Shown: piece after piece, positions 25,414 through 33,672 of the stretch
Layout: every line of letters begins with the position of its first letter
Position numbering within the stretch: the stretch's first letter is position 1
DNA from: Sulfurimonas sp.
GTDB lineage: Bacteria; Campylobacterota; Campylobacteria; Campylobacterales; Sulfurimonadaceae
Reading direction: 5' to 3'
Assembly: GCA_028687935.1 (NCBI GenBank)
Contig: JAQTZE010000001.1
Coordinates: 248,001 to 312,000 of the forward strand
Length of the DNA: 64,000 bases
Translations under genes and position numbers: made by a program
The notes under the pieces: generated by a model
Databases searched by the model: none
What the model was told of the DNA's origin: nothing
Seen by the model: only the letters and a program-made list of their open reading frames with translations

Positions 25414-26808
25414 CTATACAAAAAGTAGAAAAAAGCCAAGAAGTAAAATAATAATCAAACTTCCATATTCTAGATATTTTTTGAGCTTTGTACTTGCGTT
25501 TGTTGTTTTTTTACGAATCACAACACTTAAAAGTGCCGAGAAGAAAATAATGGTACTCATCCCAAGGCTCATCACAAGAGCCGATAAAAAACCTGCATAA
25601 TAGAGACCAAGTGAGAGAGAAAAGATAAATATTGTCACCGTTCCAGGGCAGGGAATGATACCTGCAGAGATGATGAGCGCTATATCAGTTGAGTTGTTAT
25701 CCACTTTACATGAAGCACAGGCACAGCTATTGACATGTGGCGTAGCACTAAAGCTGTAGGGGCTTTTTTTGTCGGCTTTTTTGTAGATTTTGTACTTTGT
25801 ATAGAGAAGATACAGAGCGATAGCGATGATGATAAGGGCTGAAATCTTGGTGGTATAGAAGATAGTATCGTTTAGAAACTGCGCCAAGAAGATATTGAGC
25901 ACAAAATAGATAATCAGAGTGAGAAAAAAAGCTGAAAAAGTATGGACAACACCAATTGCTAGGGAAATATACAAGGCTTTAGAGTATGAGCGCTCATTTG
26001 ATAAAAAGTAGCTTCCCACAAGTGTCTTGCCATGTCCTGGCCCGAGCGCATGAATCACTCCATAAAGATAAGCAAAAAAGAGCAAAAGGAGATATGAGAG
26101 AGGATTTTTCTCATCTTTTATCGACTCAAAGAGTGACTTCATCTTCTCTATACTGCTTTGGAGGAGACTCTTTTCGCTCTCTTTTGCTACTTCTGGTTGT
26201 ATAGTTTTTATAGGCTCTTTTGGCTGGGCAATAGGCTCTTCTTTTTTTGCAAGTGCATGATGACTCAAAAAGAGAGATGCTGTAAAAAGATAAATATTTT
26301 GGTCGTAAAATAACTCACTTTCGCTCACATGCAAGGAAGATACGATAAAACTAAAAAAGGATTCATCATCTTCAAATGAAAATGAGAGGATGGATTTGTC
26401 TTCTATTGGGAGATCCATAGGTGCGTCATAGGAAAAAACCAAAAAACCTTTGAGCACTTTGAGATCAAAATTTTTGTACTCAGGCTTGATGAGCTGTGTT
26501 TCATTATCGTCTGCATAAGTGATTTTTGTGAGCATCTCTTTTGGAATCAGATACTCCAGCATATGATCGCGTATGATTCTGAGCTCTTTTGGATCTAAGA
26601 TATTGTTTCTGTTTTTGTCATATTGAAGGACCATCTCCTCCGTATATAAGTCTGAAAAATGCCATTGCATCTCTATATTTTGGAGTGTTTTTTTCTCTAC
26701 TTGAAACTCCATAGAAACTTCTGCAGTAGGAATCATAAGCTGGCAAGTGGCGCAAGCATAAAGGAGAGTGTGAAATAGAAAAAGATAGAAAAGTATAAAT
26801 TTTTTCAT
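25414..26808 (-). CDS. DUF1007-NicO fusion metal transporter
   Basis: 464 residues. The start is ATG at 26806-26808, overlapping the znuB stop (ATGA); a longer frame to 26904 would run deep into znuB and is rejected. After a signal peptide and CATC at the mature N-terminus comes a DUF1007-like periplasmic domain with an EF-hand-like loop DKNRNNILDPKEL. A linker and six or so membrane helices follow, with the NicO/RcnA motif HALGPGHGKTLVGSYFLS and the second motif GIIPCPGTVTIFIFSLSLG. A cytoplasmic loop carries CACASC. Family members move Ni2+/Co2+; position at the end of a zinc-uptake operon suggests zinc here (inference). Confidence 0.8.
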   Translation of the reverse strand: MKKFILFYLFLFHTLLYACATCQLMIPTAEVSMEFQVEKKTLQNIEMQWHFSDLYTEEMVLQYDKNRNNILDPKELRIIRDHMLEYLIPKEMLTKITYADDNETQLIKPEYKNFDLKVLKGFLVFSYDAPMDLPIEDKSILSFSFEDDESFFSFIVSSLHVSESELFYDQNIYLFTASLFLSHHALAKKEEPIAQPKEPIKTIQPEVAKESEKSLLQSSIEKMKSLFESIKDEKNPLSYLLLLFFAYLYGVIHALGPGHGKTLVGSYFLSNERSYSKALYISLAIGVVHTFSAFFLTLIIYFVLNIFLAQFLNDTIFYTTKISALIIIAIALYLLYTKYKIYKKADKKSPYSFSATPHVNSCACASCKVDNNSTDIALIISAGIIPCPGTVTIFIFSLSLGLYYAGFLSALVMSLGMSTIIFFSALLSVVIRKKTTNASTKLKKYLEYGSLIIILLLGFFLLFV

Positions 26809-27605
26809 TTTAATTTTATGACCGCCATAAAGAGCAAAAGCGAAACTGCTGCTACAAGAATGATAGAAGCTCCTGATGTAAGATTGAAAGTATACGAGAG
26901 CCAAAGTCCGACAAGGGTAAATACAGCAGCAATTATGCCTGAGAGAAACATCATCTTATAGAGAGTAGAAGAGATGTTTTGGGCTATATAAATTGGAATG
27001 GTCAAAAGCGCTATAACCAAAATAAGTCCAACAACTTTGATGGCAATGACAACCGTGAGAGCAGAGAGAACGAGGATAAGTGTGTAGAAAAACTTCACAT
27101 TTGTTCCGCGTAATGCTGCATATTCGCTGTCATAGGAGACCGCCAAAATATCACGGTACCAAAAGATGATAACAAAGAGAATGACAACAAAGAGCACAGA
27201 CATAAAATATAAATCTTCACTATTGACAGCCAAAATAGAACCAAAAAGATAGCTCATCAAATCAACATTATACCCCGGAGTCAAATCAACGAGAATGATT
27301 CCAATCGCCATACCTACAGCCCAAATAAGTCCTATAAAAGTATCAATATTTTCTCTTTGTTTGATGGTAACAAAAGCCATAAAAAGTGCAGCAATGACTG
27401 CAAAAATAGAAGTTCCTAAAAAGATGGGAATCCCGCTAAAGAGTGCAATACCAATGCCTCCATACGCCGCATGTGCAATCCCGCCTGCTAAAAAAACCAT
27501 TCTGTTAACAACAATTAAGGAGCCAATAATTCCAGAAATAAAACTGACAATAATCCCAGCGATAAGGGCATTTTGCATAAATTCATACGAGAGTGCTTCT
27601 ATCAT
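26805..27605 (-). CDS. znuB: Zinc ABC transporter permease
   Basis: 266-residue ABC-3 family permease with about eight hydrophobic helices. The conserved segment GGIAHAAYGGIGIA is near residue 40 and the coupling region DSEYAALRGTNVKFF is near 165. It forms the membrane channel for the ZnuA-delivered ion. It overlaps znuC by 4 bases and the NicO-type gene by 4 bases, so all are translated as one unit. Zinc rather than manganese is suggested by the His-rich ZnuA and the adjacent Fur-family gene. Confidence 0.88.
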   Translation of the reverse strand: MIEALSYEFMQNALIAGIIVSFISGIIGSLIVVNRMVFLAGGIAHAAYGGIGIALFSGIPIFLGTSIFAVIAALFMAFVTIKQRENIDTFIGLIWAVGMAIGIILVDLTPGYNVDLMSYLFGSILAVNSEDLYFMSVLFVVILFVIIFWYRDILAVSYDSEYAALRGTNVKFFYTLILVLSALTVVIAIKVVGLILVIALLTIPIYIAQNISSTLYKMMFLSGIIAAVFTLVGLWLSYTFNLTSGASIILVAAVSLLLFMAVIKLK

Positions 27606-28360
27606 TGGCGTTTTCCAAGCATCTGCAAAAGTTCTACTTCGCAGATATGATTATTGTTTGTTGTGAACTCTTTTTGAAGAGAATTTAAATCATGAAAGGA
27701 GAGTTTTTTGTTGATGTGTGCGACCTTTGTAGCGTAGTTTAAAATCATCGACAAATCGTGGCTGATAACAACGATAGTCACTTTTTTGTTTAACTCTTTG
27801 AGGAGTTCATAAATAGATTTTTGTCCTTCAGCATCGATATTTGAGGTCGGTTCATCAAGAAAAAGTATCTTCGGATTGGAACAAAGCGCGCGAGCAATCA
27901 TCACTCTTTGGCGCTGACCACCTGAGAGAGAACCGATTTTACTGTGTGCAAACTCTTCCATTCCCACTTGGCGCAGAGTAAACATCGCATGCGCAATCTC
28001 CTCTTTTTTATATCCAAAAAGAGCAGGTTTATGAGAACTATGTCCCATCATCACGACTTCAATAGCTTCTATGGGGAAATTGATATTGACATTGGTGTTT
28101 TGTGGGACATACCCGATGGTAGTTAAACTTTTTGCAGGTGCTTTGCCCAATATTTTGAGTGAGCCTTCGTTTGCTGTGAGCATGCCTAACATCAGCTTCA
28201 TCAGTGTGCTTTTACCACCGCCGTTTGGACCAATCAGAACTAAAAAATCTTTGTCAAAAACTTCTAGATTGACAGCTTCTAAAACAGAATCTTTCTCATA
28301 AGAAAAAGAGAGTTCTTGTATCTCGATGAGAGGCGATATGATCTCTTTATTTGTTTGCAA
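27602..28360 (-). CDS. znuC: Zinc ABC transporter ATP-binding protein
   Basis: 252-residue ABC ATPase: Walker A LIGPNGGGKSTLMKLMLG, Q-loop YVPQNTNVNINF, signature GSLSGGQRQRVMIARAL, Walker B ILFLDEPTSNID, H-loop ISHDLSM. It powers ZnuB. The only good start is a TTG at 28358-28360, inside the end of znuA, with an overlap of 14 bases and no clear Shine-Dalgarno; coupling to znuA translation is likely. Confidence 0.9.
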   Translation of the reverse strand: MQTNKEIISPLIEIQELSFSYEKDSVLEAVNLEVFDKDFLVLIGPNGGGKSTLMKLMLGMLTANEGSLKILGKAPAKSLTTIGYVPQNTNVNINFPIEAIEVVMMGHSSHKPALFGYKKEEIAHAMFTLRQVGMEEFAHSKIGSLSGGQRQRVMIARALCSNPKILFLDEPTSNIDAEGQKSIYELLKELNKKVTIVVISHDLSMILNYATKVAHINKKLSFHDLNSLQKEFTTNNNHICEVELLQMLGKRQ

Positions 28361-29210
28361 TTGATTTTGCCATATGAAGTAAATTTTCAGACCATTGTGG
28401 ATTGAGTGGAGAGATTTTCTCTACAGGCACGTGTACCTCTTTTGCGATGATCTGAGCGCTTTTATCTGAAAATTCAGGTTGCGTAAATATCACTTTAACA
28501 TTCTCCTCTTTTGCTTCTTCGATGATGGTGATCATCTCTTTTGCTTTTGGACTTTTTCCTTCAACTTCTACTACTATTTGTGTCAAATTATACTCATTTG
28601 CAAAGTAGCCCCATGAAGGGTGAAAAACCATAAATTTTGTCTTTTTTGGTAGATCTTTGAGAATCTCTTTTATTTGTAGATCAAGAGTTGCAATCTCTTC
28701 TAAAAAAGTATCCAAATTTACTTTATAAAACTCTTGATTGGCTGGATCAATTTCACATAGACTCTTATAAATAGTAGCAGCCATAATAGCTACATTTTTA
28801 GGTGAAGTCCATGTGTGAGGATCGACTCCTTCGTGATGATGTTCGTGATTTACTTTGTGAGTATCTTGTTCATGATGATGCTCTAGCATCGTTATTTTGG
28901 TTATTGTATCACTCATATCTACAAAGCGTAGATTTGGATTTTGTGATTTGAAGCGCTCAAGCCAAACATTTTCAAATTCAACACCCATACTCAAATAGAG
29001 CTCTGCTTTGGAGAGCGCAATCATCTGTGTTGGTTTTGGCTCATAGGAGTGTGGAGAACTTCCAGGTTTTACCATGACGAGGATATCGACTCTATCTTTT
29101 GCGATTTTTTCTACAAAAGTTTGCTCTGGAAGAATACTGACTGCAACAATAGGCTTTGCAAAGAGACTAGAATGCAAGAATAAAAAGAGTGAAAGTATAA
29201 ATATTTTCAT
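28347..29210 (-). CDS. znuA: Periplasmic zinc-binding protein
   Basis: 287 residues, cluster A-I solute-binding protein. A signal peptide (FILSLFLFLHSSLFA) is followed by VKPGSSPHSYEPKPTQ with the first His ligand and a His/acid-rich loop near residues 112-130 (LEHHHEQDTHKVNHEHHHEG), typical of zinc- rather than manganese-specific members. Further ligands are in DPHTW and MVFHPSWGYFA. It captures Zn2+ and delivers it to ZnuBC. It is the first gene of the znuACB-NicO operon, with a TACAAT -10 at 29238-29243 under a candidate operator. Confidence 0.92.
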   Translation of the reverse strand: MKIFILSLFLFLHSSLFAKPIVAVSILPEQTFVEKIAKDRVDILVMVKPGSSPHSYEPKPTQMIALSKAELYLSMGVEFENVWLERFKSQNPNLRFVDMSDTITKITMLEHHHEQDTHKVNHEHHHEGVDPHTWTSPKNVAIMAATIYKSLCEIDPANQEFYKVNLDTFLEEIATLDLQIKEILKDLPKKTKFMVFHPSWGYFANEYNLTQIVVEVEGKSPKAKEMITIIEEAKEENVKVIFTQPEFSDKSAQIIAKEVHVPVEKISPLNPQWSENLLHMAKSIANK

Positions 29211-29237
29211 AGAAAATCCTTAGGTTTAAATTTTGGA

Positions 29238-29243
29238 ATTGTA
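29238..29243 (-). promoter_or_regulatory. -10 element for the znu operon
   Basis: Minus-strand TACAAT in TAGTACAATTCC, 28 bases upstream of the znuA ATG. The palindrome at 29248-29268 covers the -15 to -35 zone. Confidence 0.5.
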
Positions 29244-29247
29244 CTAT

Positions 29248-29268
29248 TAAGTTCTTATGTGCAACTTA
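29248..29268. promoter_or_regulatory. Candidate Zur operator between znuA and the Fur-family gene
   Basis: Perfect palindrome TAAGTT-N9-AACTTA. It overlaps the -35 region of the znu promoter in a 105-base divergent region, the expected place for zinc-responsive repression. The arms do not match the classical Fur box, so assignment is by position. Confidence 0.45.
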
Positions 29269-29315
29269 GTCGCATTTTATATATCCGCTAAGCGAGAAAA
29301 TGCTATTATTTGCGC

Positions 29316-29690
29316 ATGACAATAGAAAATATAATCGAAGAAAAAAATTTAAAACTCACTGTTGCTCGCAGAGAACTTTTGGGGATATTGCATGCCCATA
29401 ACAGACCTCTTTGTTTTGAAGATATAAAAGAGAAGATAAATATGGATAAAGCTACATTCTATAGAAATATCTCGAAGTTTGAAGAGGAAGCTATCGTGAA
29501 TAGTTTTGAGTCAAACGATAAAAAAAGATATTATGAGATGCAAGAGTTTCCCCATGCTCACTTTATTTGTAATACGTGTAACGCTATAGAGTGTCTCAAA
29601 AATATCGAACCTATAAATCTTGAAGGATATATCATCACTGATATTATTTTTAAAGGGATATGCAAAGGTTGTAAGCATGAAGAAGAGTAG
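29316..29690 (+). CDS. zur: Fur-family metalloregulator, probably Zur
   Basis: 124 residues from ATG at 29316; a TTG two codons earlier (29310) is possible. The winged helix has MDKATFYRNISKFEEEAIV. The dimerisation domain has HAHFICNTCNAIEC and a C-terminal CKGC, giving the structural Cys4 zinc site C-x2-C...C-x2-C. Divergent orientation from znuA makes the zinc regulator Zur the best reading; Fur or PerR type cannot be excluded from sequence alone. It is small compared with Fur of the same lineage (~150). Confidence 0.75.
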   Translation: MTIENIIEEKNLKLTVARRELLGILHAHNRPLCFEDIKEKINMDKATFYRNISKFEEEAIVNSFESNDKKRYYEMQEFPHAHFICNTCNAIECLKNIEPINLEGYIITDIIFKGICKGCKHEEE

Positions 29691-29761
29691 TTTTCACGTA
29701 ACAAGCTTTCAAAATTTCTCAAGCATAAAGAGTGAAAATCTCCATATATGAAAGTTTTTGC

Positions 29762-29767
29762 TATAAT
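29762..29767 (+). promoter_or_regulatory. Extended -10 element for the CoA-binding protein gene
   Basis: TTTGCTATAATCTC: TGC followed by TATAAT. An ATG at 29748 lies upstream of this promoter, so the true start is the ATG at 29802, which has AAAGGAG eight bases before it. Confidence 0.65.
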
Positions 29768-29801
29768 CTCTTCCTATTTTAAAGTAATAAAAGGAGCTGT
29801 A

Positions 29802-30227
29802 ATGGAGTGTGAATTTCCTTCAGTGAACTCAAATAAACAAGAGATTAAAGAAATTTTTGAGAGTATCAAAACTATAGCGGTTTTAGGGCTCTCTCCAGAT
29901 GAGACAAAAGATTCTCACAGAGTGGCGAAACATTTGCAAGATGCAGGGTACAAAATTATCCCTGTATATCCAAAAGAAGAGACTATTTTGGGCGAAAAAG
30001 TATACAAATCACTTGCTGATATCCCATTTGCTGTGGACATGGTAAATATCTTCAGAAAACCTGATGCACTTGATCCTATCGCTGATGCATGTATTGCTAG
30101 AGGTGATGTGAAGGTTTTTTGGTCTCAAAAAGGTATCGTAAACAACGCTGCAGCACAAAAAGCAAAAGAAGCAGGAATGAAAGTCGTTCAAAACATGTGC
30201 AGCATGGTTGAACACCGCTCACTTTAG
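29802..30227 (+). CDS. CoA-binding domain protein (YccU-like)
   Basis: 141 residues, single Rossmann-type CoA-binding domain: IAVLGLSPDETKDSHRVAKHL, AGYKIIPVYPKEETILGEKVY, VDMVNIFRKPDAL and FWSQKGIVNN, ending in VQNMCSMVEH with the conserved C-terminal Cys. It matches the stand-alone domain of acyl-CoA synthetase alpha subunits. The cellular role is unknown. ilvA follows 16 bases downstream. Confidence 0.83.
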   Translation: MECEFPSVNSNKQEIKEIFESIKTIAVLGLSPDETKDSHRVAKHLQDAGYKIIPVYPKEETILGEKVYKSLADIPFAVDMVNIFRKPDALDPIADACIARGDVKVFWSQKGIVNNAAAQKAKEAGMKVVQNMCSMVEHRSL

Positions 30228-30243
30228 TCAAAAGGGAAACTTA

Positions 30244-31446
30244 TTGTTAAATTTACAAAAGATATACGAAGCGAGAGAGAGAATCAAAGATGTTGTCGTA
30301 GATACACCTTTTTCTTATGCGCCTTACCTCAGCGAACTCGCTGAGTGTGATGTATTCCTCAAAAAAGAGAACCTTCAAGCTACGGGTGCGTTTAAAATAC
30401 GCGGTGCTTACAACAAGATAGCAACACTCTCTGATGCACAACGTGCATGTGGTGTTGTGGCTGCAAGTGCTGGCAATCATGCACAAGGTGTAGCTATGTC
30501 TGCCTCGAAGTTTGGTATCAAAGCTGTCATCATCATGCCAGAATCAACACCCCTTACAAAAATAAACGGTGTGAAGTATTTTGGAGCAGAAGTTATCCTT
30601 GCGGGAGCAAACTATGATGAAGCGTATGCGTATGCAAAACGCTACGGAGAGGAGAACTCTCTCACCTTCGTACATCCTTTTGAAGATGATGAAGTGATGG
30701 CGGGACAGGGAACTGTGGCGCTTGAGATCATGGAAAAATGTCCCCAGCTTGATGCTGTTATCATCCCAGCTGGTGGTGGCGGTCTAGTATCAGGTATGGC
30801 GACTGCGTTTAAGGCGCTCAATCCAAATATAGAAGTTATCGCAGTGAGCGCTTTAGGTGCGCCTGCACTAAAAAATTCCTATGATTTAGGTCGTGCTATT
30901 GATAGTACAAGTGTACGTACTATCGCAGATGGTATTGCTGTACGCGATACTTCAGAGATCACGCTTGGCTATATGCTCAAAACCGTAGATAGATTTTTAA
31001 GTGTGGATGATTCTGAGATAGCAAGTGCTATTTTATTTCTGCTTGAAAAACAAAAGCTTGTAGTCGAAGGGGCGGGCGCTGTTGGTGTGGCTGCGCTTTT
31101 ACATCACAAACTTGATCATCTCAAAGGCAAAAAAGTAGCTGTAGTGCTCAGTGGCGGCAATATGGACGTCACTCTTTTGTCTGTCATCATCGAAAAAGGT
31201 CTTTTAAAATCCGGAAGAAAGATGAATATCACTGTGACACTCATTGATAAACCAGGTTCGCTTATGCGTTTTACAGAGATACTTAAAGAGCTCAATGCAA
31301 ATATCGTACATATTTCTTATGACAGAACATCTGTATCACTTGAATATGGTGATGCCAATGTCACTGTGCATATGGAGACAAAAGGCGAAGAGCACCAAGA
31401 AGAGATCAAGCGTGTATTAAAAAAAGAGGGATATTTAAGAGTCTAA
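30244..31446 (+). CDS. ilvA: Threonine ammonia-lyase (dehydratase)
   Basis: 400 residues from TTG at 30244, which follows a GGGAAA Shine-Dalgarno and matches the usual N-terminus LQKIYEARERIKD; a TTG at 30208 lies inside the upstream gene and is less likely. PLP lysine is in TGAFKIRGAYNKI; AAGNHAQGVA and PAGGGGLVSGMA complete the fold type II core. A C-terminal ACT-like domain (NITVTLIDKPGSLMRF) spans ~330-400. It makes 2-oxobutanoate for isoleucine; ilvB-ilvH lie 3 kb downstream. The single ACT domain suggests the shorter, catabolic-like IlvA/TdcB type. Confidence 0.92.
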   Translation: MLNLQKIYEARERIKDVVVDTPFSYAPYLSELAECDVFLKKENLQATGAFKIRGAYNKIATLSDAQRACGVVAASAGNHAQGVAMSASKFGIKAVIIMPESTPLTKINGVKYFGAEVILAGANYDEAYAYAKRYGEENSLTFVHPFEDDEVMAGQGTVALEIMEKCPQLDAVIIPAGGGGLVSGMATAFKALNPNIEVIAVSALGAPALKNSYDLGRAIDSTSVRTIADGIAVRDTSEITLGYMLKTVDRFLSVDDSEIASAILFLLEKQKLVVEGAGAVGVAALLHHKLDHLKGKKVAVVLSGGNMDVTLLSVIIEKGLLKSGRKMNITVTLIDKPGSLMRFTEILKELNANIVHISYDRTSVSLEYGDANVTVHMETKGEEHQEEIKRVLKKEGYLRV

Positions 31447-31449
31447 TTG

Positions 31450-33576
31450 ATGAATCCAATACAACAAATAAATATCAGAGAAGCTATTGTCCTTCTAAAA
31501 ATACTTGATGATGGAAGCTTACTTGTCGTAGATGCAAATACTACAATTCGTTTTTGTGATATAAGTAGTTTTGAAGCTGTTGGCGGGTTTAGAGCCAATA
31601 TCAAACATATGAGATACAAGAATAAAGTAGTTGCGTTTAGCAGTAATGGGGAGTATTTTGCAGCAATGAGTTCTGATGAACAAGAGTCAAAACTTTTTAA
31701 TGTCAGTACAAAAAAAGCTACTGCAAAAATGAACAGACACCAAGGGGAAGTCTCTTGTGTCTTTATCGATTCAAAAAACAGATATATGCTCTCTGGCGGA
31801 GATGATGGTAAGACTTTTGCCATAGATATCAAAAGTGCAAAACTTGCGTTTACTCTTCCAATACATATTGATACGGTCAATGATATCGCCTGCAGTCTCA
31901 ATGGAAACTGGATAGCTACTGCGAGTTATGATAAAAAAGTCTCCCTTTTTAACATAGCAACGATGACACCAAAAGATAAGTTTATAGGACATAGCGCTCC
32001 TGTTATGAAGCTAAAATTTATTGCAAATAATCGACTTGTCAGTATTGACAAAGAAGCAAACGCAATCATTTGGAGCGTTGTAACTGGGAAAATTATAACA
32101 AGACTCCAAGGTATTCATGATGATGTTACACAAATAGTCATCAGTAAAGATAATAAGTTTTTATTTTTAGGAACTGCCCTTGGATACATCATCGCATATG
32201 ATCTTAAAACCTATCAACTTCTCTCGAAAAACTTTATCAAACTATCTTCCTCAATTACAGCTTTAGAGTTTGATGGAGCTACAAATGATCTTATTATTGG
32301 GACTGAAAAAGGAGATCTGCTTGCTTATTATATTTACGAGGGTGAGACCTTATTGCATGAGCTCTTAAGTGAAAAAAAATATGATGACATCATCAAGCAA
32401 TCAGAGATAAACCCGTTTTTATCTTACACAAAAATCTATGAACTTGTTTCTAATCTTTGGGAAAAAACAGTTGCACAGGCCAAGCTCTCTCTTGAAAAGG
32501 GAGATAAAAGAACAGCTATCAAACTCTTTGACAATTTTAAAACGATTCCTGCTAAAAACACTATCATTAAAAAAATATTACTTGAATATGAAGATTTTGA
32601 CAAATTTTTACTCTTTGCAAAACAAGAAAAATATCCTCTTGCCTATGGACTTGCCAATGCGCATCCTATGTATAAAGAGTCAAAAGTATATAAAATCCTC
32701 GAATCAAGATGGAAAAAAGCTTTTTCTTTAGCGCAAAAGTTTACCATGGAGCCTAAAGGTGCTGAGAAAGCCAAAGAGATTTTATCACCTTATCGTGGTC
32801 TGAGTGAAAAAACACAGTTTATTCAAGATCTCCTCACGCAAGGGGAAGTTTATAAGCGTTTTCGCGTTTCTATCAGCCAAAAAGATTTTAAAATATCGTT
32901 TGAACTAATCAAGCAGCACCCATTTTTGATGGAGTTTGAAGAGTATGATGTTTTGATGCGCTATGCGGATACACTCTATATAAAATCACAGGAATGTATA
33001 AAAGCTGGAGATACGCACTCGGCTATCAAAATGTTGAGAATTTTGACAGATTTTAGTGACTTTACTGAAGAGGTGAAAACACTTATGGTAGAGATAGAAG
33101 CAAAGGAGAAATTTTTTAACGCTGTCAAAGAAAACGATATGCTTCTTGCCTATAATCTCTTGGACAAAATAGAAGAGTTACAAGATACTCCCGATGGGAA
33201 GCTACTTCAAGAGCAATGGAATAGAGATCTTGCAAGTGCTAGTGAATATGCCGCTAAAGGATCTGTTGCGGGAATTCTTCAAGTTCTCAAGCCCTATATA
33301 AAAATACACTCAAAATTTATGTCTTTTGCGACACTCTTTGGTTGGTGTTATATGGTACAACTTGAAAATGCAATCAAGCTCAAAAAAGAGAGAGCAGAGA
33401 TTGAAAATGGTATAAAAAATTATGTCCTCAACTTTGGTATTCAAGACCAGATCGAAAACCTTTTTGCTGTTTTCATAAAACACTATCCAGACACAAAGCT
33501 CTCACTTGAACTCCTCTCAAAAGGTTCTCTCTCTATGTGGAGACCTCCAATGATTGTAAAATCTATTCTTGACTAG
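31450..33576 (+). CDS. WD40-repeat protein with helical C-terminal half
   Basis: 708 residues from ATG at 31450 (a TTG one codon earlier is possible). Residues ~10-300 show repeated WD40-like blades: FIDSKNRYMLSGGDDGKTF, DIACSLNGNWIATASYDKKV, and MKLKFIANNRLVSID. The remaining ~400 residues are helical and may be TPR-like solenoid repeats (AKLSLEKGDKRTAIKLFD). No catalytic motif and no signal peptide are visible. A scaffold role is the only thing I can infer. It starts 4 bases after ilvA, so it may be co-transcribed. Confidence 0.68.
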   Translation: MNPIQQINIREAIVLLKILDDGSLLVVDANTTIRFCDISSFEAVGGFRANIKHMRYKNKVVAFSSNGEYFAAMSSDEQESKLFNVSTKKATAKMNRHQGEVSCVFIDSKNRYMLSGGDDGKTFAIDIKSAKLAFTLPIHIDTVNDIACSLNGNWIATASYDKKVSLFNIATMTPKDKFIGHSAPVMKLKFIANNRLVSIDKEANAIIWSVVTGKIITRLQGIHDDVTQIVISKDNKFLFLGTALGYIIAYDLKTYQLLSKNFIKLSSSITALEFDGATNDLIIGTEKGDLLAYYIYEGETLLHELLSEKKYDDIIKQSEINPFLSYTKIYELVSNLWEKTVAQAKLSLEKGDKRTAIKLFDNFKTIPAKNTIIKKILLEYEDFDKFLLFAKQEKYPLAYGLANAHPMYKESKVYKILESRWKKAFSLAQKFTMEPKGAEKAKEILSPYRGLSEKTQFIQDLLTQGEVYKRFRVSISQKDFKISFELIKQHPFLMEFEEYDVLMRYADTLYIKSQECIKAGDTHSAIKMLRILTDFSDFTEEVKTLMVEIEAKEKFFNAVKENDMLLAYNLLDKIEELQDTPDGKLLQEQWNRDLASASEYAAKGSVAGILQVLKPYIKIHSKFMSFATLFGWCYMVQLENAIKLKKERAEIENGIKNYVLNFGIQDQIENLFAVFIKHYPDTKLSLELLSKGSLSMWRPPMIVKSILD

Positions 33577-33608
33577 TTGCTTTAAACCTCCAAAAAACTA
33601 AACAACAC

Positions 33609-33627
33609 ACTTCAATTGCATTGAAGT
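33609..33627. repeat. Perfect palindrome upstream of the TPR gene
   Basis: ACTTCAAT-TGC-ATTGAAGT, an 8-bp perfect inverted repeat. It ends ten bases before the TATAAT at 33637 and starts 33 bases after the WD40 gene. It could be an operator over the -35 region or a terminator stem, but no U-run follows. Confidence 0.55.
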
Positions 33628-33636
33628 AGCCTTTGT

Positions 33637-33642
33637 TATAAT
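33637..33642 (+). promoter_or_regulatory. -10 element for the TPR protein gene
   Basis: TTTGTTATAATGAAAG, TATAAT 31 bases upstream of the ATG at 33673. A TGT triplet immediately upstream matches an extended -10. Confidence 0.6.
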
Positions 33643-33672
33643 GAAAGCAATTTTTAATTATAAAGGCTGTTT

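Noticed and set aside
25414..26904. Longer version of the NicO gene starting at 26904
   Set aside because: The extra N-terminal residues overlap znuB by 100 bases; the ATG at 26808 gives a proper signal peptide and ATGA coupling.
29748..29801. Upstream ATG for the CoA-binding protein
   Set aside because: It lies in front of the TATAAT at 29762 and lacks a Shine-Dalgarno; the ATG at 29802 has AAAGGAG.
31443..31901. Minus-strand 152-codon frame opposite the WD40 gene
   Set aside because: Antisense shadow of a long coding region; hydrophobic but low-complexity translation, no Shine-Dalgarno.
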